A stretch of 7,010 bases of DNA from an uncultured Ruminococcus sp. (GTDB lineage Bacteria > Bacillota > Clostridia > UBA1212 > UBA1255). The position numbers and the translations under genes are program-made. The stretch spans positions 1-7,010 of the forward strand of contig CACZOW010000081.1 of NCBI GenBank assembly GCA_902782885.1, read 5' to 3'. A model generated the notes under the pieces. That model saw only the letters and a program-made list of their open reading frames with translations, was not told the DNA's origin and searched no databases. This document shows positions 1-6,551 of the stretch, one piece after another; within the stretch, counting starts at the first letter, position 1, and each line of letters starts with the position of its first letter.

Positions 1-9
1 CGCTCAAGC

Positions 10-25
10 TGTCTCATTTGAGACA
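10..25. repeat. Short perfect palindrome
   Basis: TGTCTC (10-15) and GAGACA (20-25) form a perfect 6-bp inverted repeat around ATTT. A second inverted pair, TCAAGCT (4-10) and AGCTTGA (54-60), encloses it. No T-run follows on either strand, so it is not a standard terminator. It could be an operator or a cruciform-type site. The function is unknown. Confidence 0.45.
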
Positions 26-107
26 CAATTCGCGCCGCCCGGAGCCGGAACTGAGCTTGACCCCGGCAACGGAAGCCTGATTTTTCTTAAAAATAGCCCA
101 AGTTTCA

Positions 108-192
108 CATTTTTTCAGAAATTGATGCCGCCCGCTTCAAAAAATGAGCGAGATTGCGGATGAATGGGCGATTCCGGGCAACGCGTCAGGCG
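108..192 (+). repeat. Dispersed repeat, copy A (inverted copy at 6254-6340)
   Basis: Positions 144-192 match the minus-strand sequence running from 6302 down to 6254 at 42 of 49 positions without a gap, by hand count. The 36 bases before it (CATTTTTT, then GAAA, GA, CGCC and an A-run ending in ATGAGCGAGA) show the same landmarks in the same order as the other copy, with a 2-base length difference. Both copies contain an ATG and could encode MSE-ADE-A-PGNA. However, six of the seven mismatches in the core change the amino acid, so coding constraint is not evident. It is most simply a diverged dispersed repeat or the duplicated start of a lost gene. Confidence 0.6.
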
Positions 193-207
193 ACAAACGA
201 GCGATTC

Positions 208-223
208 CCTGCCGTGCGGCAGG
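208..223 (-). terminator. Weak hairpin after the LCP gene, possible operon end
   Basis: CCTGCC (208-213) and GGCAGG (218-223) form a 6-bp GC-rich stem with a 4-base loop, lying 17 bases beyond the LCP stop codon in the direction of transcription. The minus-strand RNA after the stem has no run of U, only a GTTTG patch, so intrinsic termination would be weak. It is offered because it is the only stable hairpin directly behind the operon. Rho-dependent termination, or read-through to the left, is equally possible. Confidence 0.25.
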
Positions 224-240
224 CGCGCCGGGCGCAATAC

Positions 241-1461
241 TCAGCCCTCATCGAATATCCCGGCGTAGATATTGTCCTTCAGCGCCAGATAATTCTTCCA
301 GAAGCTCTTGACCCGCACTATGTGCGTGATCTTGGGCAGATAATCGTATTTCCAGGTGCCGTCGATGGGGATGCGCAGCTGCGACACCGGATATTTGGCG
401 TACTCGGGCACTTTCGCTATCAGCGACGATATTTCGCTTCTGGGGATGTTCGTGGTGAGCAGCGGCAACAGCACGTCCATAGTCTTCAAAAGCTCGCTGA
501 CGCTTTGCTTTTTGAGCTTTTCGATCACCGCGGACAATACGTTGCGCTGACGCTGCGTGCGGGCAAAGTCGGAATCTATATAGCGGATGCGCGCGTAAGC
601 CAGAGCCTGGGTCCCGGTGAGGTTGTACTTTCCGGCGCTGTCGATGCCGCTGATGTACTTTGCCTCTTTGTCCGTGATCTCCAGCTCCACGCCGCCTATT
701 TTATTGACCACGTCTCTGAAGCCGTCAAACGTGACGATCACATAGTTCGGCGCCACGATCGAGTAATTCTCCTGCAGCGTGCGCTGGAGCAGTTTGGCGC
801 CGGAGTAGGCGTAGGCACAGTTAAGTTTGTTGTACCCTACTCCCGGCACGTGCAGGTACGTGTCGCGCTGGAAGGAAGTGATCCAGACGCGTTTGGTGAC
901 CTTATTGACCGAAAGAATGATCATAACGTCGGAATTGCCCCGGAACGTCGAAAGGTCGCGTGAATCCGAGCCGATGATCAGTATGTTGTAGACCTGGTCG
1001 CTCATCAGCAGCGGCGCCTCGTAAGGTTCTTCGGTGGGTTCGGGCGTGGGCGTGGGCGTCGGAGGCACCGTGGGCGTACCGGGCACAGGCGTCGCACCCG
1101 GATCCGCGGTATACGCAGGGTCCGTGGTGCCCGGCGCGGGCGAAGTGATAACGATAGTCGTAGGCAATTCGCTGCCTTCCGGCGTCTCAAAATACTCCGG
1201 CGGCAACGAATCGATGGGGATCTCCGCGGTGTCGAAGGGGTCGTACGGGTCGTGAGTGTAGTTGATCTTGTTCAGATATCTGTGGTATATGAGCGTCACG
1301 GTCAGCACGGCGGCCAGGATCAATACCAGCAGCGCGCCGATCACGATGAGGGCAATATGCCCGCCCTTGAGTCTGCGCTTGCGCTTACCGCCGTTGTCCG
1401 CCGGATCATCCGTGTTCAGTGTATCGTTGACGTTGTCGAGTTCGTTCTCCGCTTCGCTCAT
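241..1461 (-). CDS. LytR-CpsA-Psr (LCP) family cell-wall polymer ligase
   Basis: LCP proteins transfer polyprenyl-phosphate-linked polymers such as teichoic acids or capsule to peptidoglycan on the outer face of the membrane. The 406-residue product has a charged cytoplasmic tail (about 1-33, with KRKRR), one membrane anchor (about 35-59), a Pro/Thr-rich stalk (about 70-150, with PTPTPTPEPTEEP), then the LCP domain (about 157-316). Visible family signatures are GSDSR (164-168), SDVMIILSVN with the metal-binding Asp (177-186), SFQRDTYL with the lipid-phosphate-binding Arg (196-203), NKLNCAYAYSG (211-221), IGGVEL (255-260), and the LTGTQALAYARIRYIDSDFARTQRQR stretch (281-306) with its conserved Arg residues. 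The start is set by GGAGG eight bases upstream of ATG. It is last in the leftward operon, 38 bp behind the alpha-galactosidase gene. The family call is firm. The polymer it attaches cannot be told from sequence, so no gene symbol is given. Confidence 0.93.
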   Translation of the reverse strand: MSEAENELDNVNDTLNTDDPADNGGKRKRRLKGGHIALIVIGALLVLILAAVLTVTLIYHRYLNKINYTHDPYDPFDTAEIPIDSLPPEYFETPEGSELPTTIVITSPAPGTTDPAYTADPGATPVPGTPTVPPTPTPTPEPTEEPYEAPLLMSDQVYNILIIGSDSRDLSTFRGNSDVMIILSVNKVTKRVWITSFQRDTYLHVPGVGYNKLNCAYAYSGAKLLQRTLQENYSIVAPNYVIVTFDGFRDVVNKIGGVELEITDKEAKYISGIDSAGKYNLTGTQALAYARIRYIDSDFARTQRQRNVLSAVIEKLKKQSVSELLKTMDVLLPLLTTNIPRSEISSLIAKVPEYAKYPVSQLRIPIDGTWKYDYLPKITHIVRVKSFWKNYLALKDNIYAGIFDEG

Positions 1462-1499
1462 AATACCAGCCTCCGCGCGTCAGATAATACCACAGTGCG

Positions 1500-3467
1500 T
1501 CACAAAACGCAATAAAACCAGATCTCGCCCGAACGTTTGCGCAGTGCCTCTTCAAATCCGCCGCCGGCAAAATTCGCGCCTGACATCGTCCATACCTGAC
1601 CGGTGAAAGGCTCGGTGAATTTGTATATCCGGCCCATGTTCTCCGGCGGCACGAAACCTTTGAGCGTGAAGCGGTCCGCTTCGGCGGCAACATTGCGTAT
1701 GAGCTGCACGAAGCCCTCTCCCCGTTCAGCGTCATCAAACTGCATCGCATACCAGTCGCCGGCATCGCCCCGGGCTTCGGTCAGCGGATAATAATCACCG
1801 CGCAGCATCAGTTCCGCCGCGCGCCGCCATACGGGATGGAAACGTTTGCCCACCTCGTAGAGTTCATCGGGATCGTTCCATTCGATCATTGACGTCACGG
1901 AAGGCGCGAGCGCGTTCTGATACGCGAAATCGTCCACCGGGCGACTGCCGCCGTAAGTGCCGTCGGGATTGTCCCAGTTCATGGTGTGCGCGCGGAAGTA
2001 CGGGATCCACTCGAACATCTGGCGATGCTGCTTCTGTTTGATAGGATGATGTCCGTAACCAACGTCAGTGTAGTGCAGCGGAACGGCGCGCTTCATAGTC
2101 TCTATATCGTTGCGGCGCCCGCCGGAGGCACAGGAATCCATCCACAGCCCCGGATTGCGGCGCAGCAGTTCGTCCCAGTACGCATAATAGCCCTGGATAT
2201 GGAGGTTTTCGTGGATACCGGCGCGGTTGTCGCTCTCATCCTTCGCCCAGTAACCCGCCGGCGCGAAGTTGAAATCCTGACGGTACACGCGGATGTGCGC
2301 TTCTTTAATGATGCTGTCGACGCGGTCGGTGATCCACTCGCGGGCGCGGGGATCGCCGAGATAAAGCAGGGCGTTGCCGTCTTCGGGGCCGCCGTGGATC
2401 AGGAATTCATCGTGCTCCTGCCAAAGTTCCGTGCCGCGGAACACCCGCTCGGGTTCGAACCATACGAGCAGATCGATACCTTCCGCGTCGCACAGTTCGC
2501 CGACTTTGTGCATGCCCTCCGGGAAATGCTCCGGATTCGGGTACCAGCTGCCGACGCCGCCGGCCCAGTTATTGGCGCAGGGATACCAGCCCGCGTCGAT
2601 CCACCAGATATCCGGTCTCAACCCGCGGTCAAGATACGTCCGGATCGCGGTAAGCTGATTGGCCTCGGTGACGCCGCAGAATTCCGGAAGTCCGTCGATC
2701 ATCCAGGTGTGCAGCACCAGCTTCGGTTTGAGCGGCGCGCCGTTCTCGCGGGGCAGCACGTGGGCAATATACCAGCTCCGCCACAGGTTGCGCGCCCGGG
2801 CTTCGCCGCCGTCGCACACTTCAAGCACGAGAGAAGGCGTGCGCACCGTTTCGCCCGGTTCCAGGTATGTATTGAACCGCTTTTGTGCGGCGTCGATCGC
2901 CAGCCGGTCCCCTTTTACGGCTGCCCGCAGGCACCAGGTGCCGGTCCAGCCCACGGCCGCGTTGACGCAATAACCGTCCAGCAAAAACCGCATGTACGGG
3001 AACGCGCCGTTGCAGGGCGTGCCGTCGCCGCAGGGGGCGATCTCCGTTGTCTTCGCACCCAGCTCGTCCGTTTCCCAGGAGTAGCCGGAAGGATTGCAGT
3101 TGTCGCCGTTGCCGTGGTACAGCCGCGCGCCGCCCTCCGCCGGGAATTCCGCCGTAACGCAGAAATCCGATATCACCGCGGAATTGACGCTGGCGGTATT
3201 GGTGATGTACACCACCCACTCGGTCACCGGGTAGTCGATATACTCCGTGCATTCCGCCCGCAATTCCAGCCCCTCCGGCGTACGGCCGGTGACCACCGTA
3301 AAGTATGTGTCGGCGTCAATGCGGCGCGTCTCCGCCCGCGGTCCGAACTCCGCCGGTATCCCGGTATACGTCACGCCGTCCAGCGTATAGCGCACCGGTA
3401 CCGCGCCGGTCGCGCGAAACTTCGGCAGTGCGCTGCCTCTGAGAAAATCATTTTTGCAAGCTTTCAT
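1500..3467 (-). CDS. GH36-family alpha-galactosidase, cytoplasmic
   Basis: The 655-residue product is a clan GH-D, family GH36 retaining glycosidase that would release alpha-linked galactose from oligosaccharides such as melibiose or raffinose. The N-terminal half (about 1-245) fits the beta-sandwich domain. The (beta/alpha)8 barrel starts near LHTWMIDG (252-259) and shows DIWWIDAGWYP (286-296), WYPNPEHFPEGM (308-319) and LLVWFEPERV (333-342). The likely nucleophile is Asp398 in YRQDFN (395-400). The likely acid/base is Asp454 in DSCASGGRRND (444-454). A C-terminal beta domain follows from about 560. There is no signal peptide, so the substrate must be imported. The start has AAGGAG seven bases upstream of ATG. 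The gene lies 42 bp behind the membrane glycosyltransferase gene. The strand before the nucleophile reads RQD, where classical raffinose-type enzymes have KWD, so the linkage or sugar preferred (Gal or GalNAc) is uncertain. Confidence 0.9.
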   Translation of the reverse strand: MKACKNDFLRGSALPKFRATGAVPVRYTLDGVTYTGIPAEFGPRAETRRIDADTYFTVVTGRTPEGLELRAECTEYIDYPVTEWVVYITNTASVNSAVISDFCVTAEFPAEGGARLYHGNGDNCNPSGYSWETDELGAKTTEIAPCGDGTPCNGAFPYMRFLLDGYCVNAAVGWTGTWCLRAAVKGDRLAIDAAQKRFNTYLEPGETVRTPSLVLEVCDGGEARARNLWRSWYIAHVLPRENGAPLKPKLVLHTWMIDGLPEFCGVTEANQLTAIRTYLDRGLRPDIWWIDAGWYPCANNWAGGVGSWYPNPEHFPEGMHKVGELCDAEGIDLLVWFEPERVFRGTELWQEHDEFLIHGGPEDGNALLYLGDPRAREWITDRVDSIIKEAHIRVYRQDFNFAPAGYWAKDESDNRAGIHENLHIQGYYAYWDELLRRNPGLWMDSCASGGRRNDIETMKRAVPLHYTDVGYGHHPIKQKQHRQMFEWIPYFRAHTMNWDNPDGTYGGSRPVDDFAYQNALAPSVTSMIEWNDPDELYEVGKRFHPVWRRAAELMLRGDYYPLTEARGDAGDWYAMQFDDAERGEGFVQLIRNVAAEADRFTLKGFVPPENMGRIYKFTEPFTGQVWTMSGANFAGGGFEEALRKRSGEIWFYCVL

Positions 3468-3509
3468 GTAATTACTCCTTATATTATAATTGCGTTATCG
3501 TCGCACGGA

Positions 3510-5063
3510 TCATTTGAAAAGCAGGTACGCGCCGTGGATGTTCAGCCACGTACCGAACAGGATAAGCTGGATCGCAAGTAAAATAACGGCGCCCCGGGCG
3601 ATCAGCAGGTAACCGTCCGTGACCGGCACGTGCGTAAACTCCGAGCCGAACAGCACGCGGCGCTTTTTGCCGGACTTCTTTTCGGAATTTGCGTTGTCAA
3701 CGACGGTGACCGGTACGATCCCCGCAAACGGCCGCAGGCAATACCCGACGAGCAGCAGCGCCGCGGGCACGACGTCAACGGTGTAGCGGTTGCCGAACTG
3801 CCATCCGCCCGCCGTGCGGTGCATCAGCAGAAGGAAGATCACCGCGCTCCCCGCGAGCGCAAGGATCACTGCCTCGACCAGCCCCGTGTCCCGGAACACC
3901 GAGAATCCGCGCGTTCCGAGTCCGTCACCGGGCAGGCTGAGCGCCTCCGCCCCGCCGCGGGCCTTTTTATCCTGCCACCGCCGGATCAGCATGCGCACGA
4001 AATAGACCGCCGCCAGCAGCATTGCCAGCGCCGCCAGAATGAAGATCACATTGGCGACCCAGAACGTGAAGCCGTAGCGCGAAAACTCCAGCTGGCCGTC
4101 CTTATAATACGGCAGCGTTTTGAAGTATATTTTGTAATTGTCCTTTACGTAATTCAGCGAGAACTGGCTGTACTCCGCGCGCATGAACTCGGGCAGGTAG
4201 TTGTGCCCGAATTCAAACACGCTGCCGAAGCGGATGTAGTTATACCACATGTACGTCCCGCCGATGAGCGCGGGGGCAATATAGAATTTCCATGTTTTCA
4301 GCACTTTGAAATCGTATTTTTTGGCGGCAACATACGCCAGCAGCACGAAATACACGATCTGGAACGGCCGGCAGCCTACCGCCAGCGCCAGCAGCGCGAA
4401 CGCCATGTACAGACCGAGATCACGTTTGCTGAGCATGCAGAAAAACGCCGCCATAGTGAGCAGCATCGAGAGCGTCTGCGCGGCGAACCAGGGGCCGCCC
4501 GCGAATTTGTTGGCGCACAGGAAAAAAGCGCCGGACGCGGCGCAGGAAAGCAGGCCGCCCGCCAGGGACGCGATACAGCCGTAGCCCAGTCTGCGCCCGA
4601 TAAGTATGGCAAACGCAAACGCACCCACCACGTAAAGCACGGACATAAAGTTGTCCGGGGTGTCGGCGCCCGTGAAAAAGCTCAGGATCAGCATCGGCAC
4701 CGAGGGCACGGGCGGGAAGCTGACGTAGTATTCGTTGCCCTCCACATGCTGGATCGGAGCGTTTACGTCGCCGAACGTCTCCCGGTACGCCATAAAGTCG
4801 CGCTTGTCGTGGGAGGCGAGCCAGCCGCGGTTGATTATCGCCAGCTCCAGGTGCGGATAGTTTTTATCGAGTTTAGCCTCGCCCTTGCGCCACGCGAGCG
4901 CCTGCAGGGTATAGCTGTCGAACGAGCCGTGCTTTTTGTACGCGTCAGAACCGGCCTTTTTGTACACCTGAAGGACCAGCACAAAAAACAGCAGCGTGCT
5001 GATCACGGTCAGCAGCGCCGTTTTGGCGTTTTCGGACAATTTAAAGCGCTTTTCGCCTCTCAT
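3510..5063 (-). CDS. Multi-pass membrane protein, GT-C-like glycosyltransferase
   Basis: This 517-residue protein has about ten or eleven hydrophobic segments (near 14-34, 138-155, 162-182, 195-212, 217-247, 259-275, 333-360, 397-414, 430-445 and 485-505) and a long hydrophilic loop (35-135) after the first one. This is the layout of GT-C glycosyltransferases, which use polyprenyl-phosphate sugars outside the membrane and place catalytic acids in the first outer loop. Asp49 in SFDSYTLQALAW and Asp99 in the GDVNAP stretch are candidates only. NYIRFGSVFEFGHNY (275-289) and GGWQFGNRYTVDVVPA (419-434) resemble conserved stretches of the dolichyl-phosphate-mannosyltransferase/ArnT-like group. A basic cytoplasmic loop (360-390) and a basic segment (462-469) interrupt the C-terminal half. 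The ATG overlaps the ispD stop as ATGA, indicating translational coupling, and GGGGAG lies upstream. Donor and acceptor are unknown. Membrane topology is certain; the glycosyltransferase role is probable. Confidence 0.78.
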   Translation of the reverse strand: MRGEKRFKLSENAKTALLTVISTLLFFVLVLQVYKKAGSDAYKKHGSFDSYTLQALAWRKGEAKLDKNYPHLELAIINRGWLASHDKRDFMAYRETFGDVNAPIQHVEGNEYYVSFPPVPSVPMLILSFFTGADTPDNFMSVLYVVGAFAFAILIGRRLGYGCIASLAGGLLSCAASGAFFLCANKFAGGPWFAAQTLSMLLTMAAFFCMLSKRDLGLYMAFALLALAVGCRPFQIVYFVLLAYVAAKKYDFKVLKTWKFYIAPALIGGTYMWYNYIRFGSVFEFGHNYLPEFMRAEYSQFSLNYVKDNYKIYFKTLPYYKDGQLEFSRYGFTFWVANVIFILAALAMLLAAVYFVRMLIRRWQDKKARGGAEALSLPGDGLGTRGFSVFRDTGLVEAVILALAGSAVIFLLLMHRTAGGWQFGNRYTVDVVPAALLLVGYCLRPFAGIVPVTVVDNANSEKKSGKKRRVLFGSEFTHVPVTDGYLLIARGAVILLAIQLILFGTWLNIHGAYLLFK

Positions 5064-5896
5064 TTTGCGTTATCTCCCCGATCTTCTTTCGGATCGCGCA
5101 GGTCATGCGGTCGATCACGTCTCACAGTTTCTCCGCCGCGGCCAATATCGCGGCGCCTCACCAGCGCCCTGAAGCGGCGGAGGTCTTCGGGCACGGTCAA
5201 TTTGAAATTGTCCGCCCCCGCGGCGCAGATCGCCACCGGTCTTCCAAGAAACCGGACCAGGCCGCCGTCGTCGGTAATGTGAGGAACATTGTCCCCCGCC
5301 CGCATGTGCCGCTCGTATTCTTCGTGCGCCTCAAGTATCATTGAGAGCCGGAAACTCTGGGGCGTCTGTACGTTCCACACCCGCCGGCGGTCCGGCTGTC
5401 CGCTCACGAATCCGGCTTCGTCCGCGATCACCACGGTGTCAACGGCCGGCGTCGCCGTAACGCACGCGCCGCATGACACGGCCAGCATGATGTTGTCGGA
5501 TATGGTCCGCGCGTCAACATTCGGTCTGGCGCCGTCGTGGATCAGTACTATCGCATCGGGAGCTTTAGCGATCATTGCCGCTGCTTTTACGCCCCGGAAC
5601 GAGGACTCGCGCCGGTCGCTCCCGCCCGCGCACACCGTCTTCAGCTTTGTTATCCCGTGAAGTTCGCACAGCTCACGCACATCTTCGATCCGCGCTTCCG
5701 GGCAGACCGCCACGATCGCATCCACCTCCGGATGCTCCTGGAACTTTTCCAGCGTGTACGACAATACCGTCCGGCCCGCCACCCGCGCGAACTGCTTCGG
5801 CTGCCGGCCTCCCATGCGTCTGCCGCTTCCCGCGGCCAGTATCACCGCTATAACGGGTCTTGCTGCAACGGGGTCTGTCCCCTGTTTAAAACTCAC
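5060..5896 (-). CDS. ispD: 2-C-methyl-D-erythritol 4-phosphate cytidylyltransferase
   Basis: IspD couples CTP to 2-C-methyl-D-erythritol 4-phosphate, the third step of the non-mevalonate (MEP) isoprenoid pathway in the cytoplasm. Signatures run in order: VILAAGSGRRMGG with the nucleotide loop (18-30), PKQF with the catalytic Lys34, LIHDGARP (118-125), TPAVDTV (149-155), RRVWNVQTPQSF (171-182), ITDDGGLVRFLG (207-218) and NFKLTVPEDL (230-239). HDGARP and TDDGGLV match IspD better than the ribitol-phosphate enzyme TarI, which has HDSVRP and TDAC. The domain normally ends near residue 245; here about 28 charged, Arg/Asp-rich residues follow, with no IspF domain fused. Translation starts at GTG (5894-5896). 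GAGG seven bases upstream overlaps the stop of the preceding small gene, which lies 9 bp away. The last bases overlap the membrane glycosyltransferase start. TarI-like activity is a less likely alternative. Confidence 0.92.
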   Translation of the reverse strand: MSFKQGTDPVAARPVIAVILAAGSGRRMGGRQPKQFARVAGRTVLSYTLEKFQEHPEVDAIVAVCPEARIEDVRELCELHGITKLKTVCAGGSDRRESSFRGVKAAAMIAKAPDAIVLIHDGARPNVDARTISDNIMLAVSCGACVTATPAVDTVVIADEAGFVSGQPDRRRVWNVQTPQSFRLSMILEAHEEYERHMRAGDNVPHITDDGGLVRFLGRPVAICAAGADNFKLTVPEDLRRFRALVRRRDIGRGGETVRRDRPHDLRDPKEDRGDNAK

Positions 5897-5905
5897 GCCG
5901 CCGCC

Positions 5906-6070
5906 TCACTTCGTGCCGTTTTTGTCAATAAACGCCTGACAGCCGGTCTCCGCCGCCAGCGCCAATGCCTTTTCGATATCTGCGTCCGTACTCTCAACGA
6001 CCCGCTCGAACACGTCGTCATTGCTGTCGTCTTTTCCGAGTTTTACCGTGTAGTTAAGCAGCAATCTCAT
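5906..6070 (-). CDS. Small acidic protein of unknown function, first gene of operon
   Basis: I do not recognise this 54-residue protein. It begins MRLLLNYTVKLGK, a likely beta strand, then an acidic stretch (KDDSNDDVFERVVE), then a helix-like ADIEKALALAAETGCQAF, and ends in FIDKNGTK. It has one Cys, no signal peptide and no membrane segment. The ATG at 6068-6070 is chosen over an in-frame TTG at 6104-6106 because GGAGG lies seven bases before the ATG and because the TTG start would sit almost at the predicted transcription start. It is the first gene behind the consensus promoter, with a leader of about 48 bases, and its stop forms part of the ispD ribosome binding site, so the two are likely translated together. 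It could be a regulator or partner of a downstream protein. The gene is likely real; its function is open. Confidence 0.72.
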   Translation of the reverse strand: MRLLLNYTVKLGKDDSNDDVFERVVESTDADIEKALALAAETGCQAFIDKNGTK

Positions 6071-6124
6071 TGCAGGCCCTCCGTTCTGTTTTTTGCCTGT
6101 CGGCAACGGTTTTCATCGCTTATA

Positions 6125-6153
6125 ATTATATTAGATTGCGGTGTTCAAGTCAA
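6125..6153 (-). promoter_or_regulatory. Sigma-A promoter of the ispD-GH36-LCP operon
   Basis: Reading the minus strand, TTGACT (6153-6148) is followed after exactly 17 bases by TATAAT (6130-6125). This is one mismatch from the consensus housekeeping promoter with ideal spacing. Transcription should start near 6118, giving a leader of about 48 bases before the ATG at 6070. The leader is too short for a riboswitch. No operator palindrome is evident directly over the -10 or -35 boxes. A short inverted repeat ATCGT-CAA-ACGAT (6186-6198) sits about 35 bases upstream of the -35 box. Confidence 0.85.
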
Positions 6154-6206
6154 GATTTCGGAGGGGTTCTTTTCCTGATTACGTGATCGTCAAACGATAT
6201 TATTCA

Positions 6207-6243
6207 GCCGGAACTCCTTCCTGAGGCGGCCTGAGGAGCCGGC
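6207..6243. repeat. GC-rich imperfect inverted repeat
   Basis: GCCGG (6207-6211) pairs with CCGGC (6239-6243), and CTCC (6214-6217) pairs with GGAG (6235-6238), with two bulged A residues on the left arm. The loop contains CCTGAGG twice (6220-6226 and 6230-6236). No T-run follows on either strand, so intrinsic termination is unlikely. Confidence 0.35.
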
Positions 6244-6253
6244 ACGAACACCC

Positions 6254-6340
6254 TGCCTGCCGCGTTGCCGGGAAGCGCCTGTTCATCCGCATTCTCGCTC
6301 ATTTTTACCCGGCGTTTTTCGATTTTCTCAATAAAAAATG
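6254..6340 (-). repeat. Dispersed repeat, copy B (inverted copy at 108-192)
   Basis: On the minus strand, from 6340 downward, this matches the + strand sequence starting at 108: CATTTTTT, then GAAA, GA, CGCC, an A-run, and a 49-base core beginning ATGAGCGAGA (6302 to 6254) with 42 identities. The minus frame here reads MSENADEQALPGNAAG and stops at 6204, giving 32 residues from that ATG or 67 from an upstream ATG at 6407. No ribosome binding site precedes either start. The two copies point toward each other and flank the whole operon. A further AAAAATGAGC (6378-6369) occurs just upstream on the same strand. Confidence 0.6.
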
Positions 6341-6466
6341 CAATATCTGTTTTTTTGTGCCATTTCATGCTCATTTTTCGACTCGCGGAAGACAAGCATG
6401 AGATCAATTATGGTCGATTTCCTCATTTTAAACCACTTTTCCCCGCCTCAGGGCACCTCTCTCGAA

Positions 6467-6519
6467 CTTCGGAGACACTTCAAAGACGCTTCAGGGAGCC
6501 TCAGAGAGATCTCAAGTGC
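6467..6519 (+). repeat. Phased degenerate 11-bp tandem repeat
   Basis: Five consecutive units starting CTTC or CTC followed by a purine-rich block (roughly CTTCRRAGACN) begin near 6467, 6478, 6489, 6500 and 6511. The shared TCA/TCG triplets are spaced 11, 11, 10 and 11 bases, close to one DNA helical turn. This could place a protein repeatedly on one face of the DNA, or could be the chance result of a Ser/Arg-rich helical coding frame (LRRHFKDASGSLREISS). Confidence 0.35.
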
Positions 6520-6551
6520 AATGCGGGCGTTGACTCATGCGTTTGACCGTT

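Larger units (their letters stand above)
1..240. other. Intergenic stretch at left edge, no convincing gene
   Basis: Nothing here is a confident gene. Two + strand frames are open from the window edge, one ending at 80 and one at 163, but neither shows a recognisable motif, so a gene tail cannot be confirmed or excluded. The stretch contains a short palindrome (10-25), an AT-rich zone around 79-120, one copy of a repeat that recurs inverted near 6300, and a GC-rich hairpin just past the stop of the LCP gene. An ATG at 144 opens a 55-codon + strand frame ending at 311. It has no clear ribosome binding site and its second half runs antisense through the LCP gene, so it is not called as a gene. 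Confidence 0.6.

Noticed and set aside
79..97. T-run after a possible GCTT/AAGC stem as a + strand terminator
   Set aside because: The stem is only about six broken pairs and no upstream gene is visible to terminate.
154..963. + strand open frame of 269 codons
   Set aside because: Antisense to the LCP domain coding region, with no ribosome binding site.
3483..3488. TATAAT on the minus strand before the GH36 gene, possible internal promoter
   Set aside because: Transcription would begin inside the ribosome binding site, and no -35 box is present at 16-18 bases.
1986..3581. Long + strand open frame of 531 codons
   Set aside because: It runs exactly antisense to the GH36 gene, whose motifs are unmistakable; high-GC codon use keeps the opposite strand open. 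The product is Arg/Val/His-rich with no domain.
3630..5282. Long + strand open frame of 550 codons
   Set aside because: Antisense shadow of the membrane glycosyltransferase and ispD; Arg/His/Gln-rich product without recognisable motifs.
6071..6106. TTG start that would extend the small first gene to 66 residues
   Set aside because: The extension would consume the strong GGAGG site and begin about a dozen bases after the predicted transcription start; ATG at 6070 fits much better.
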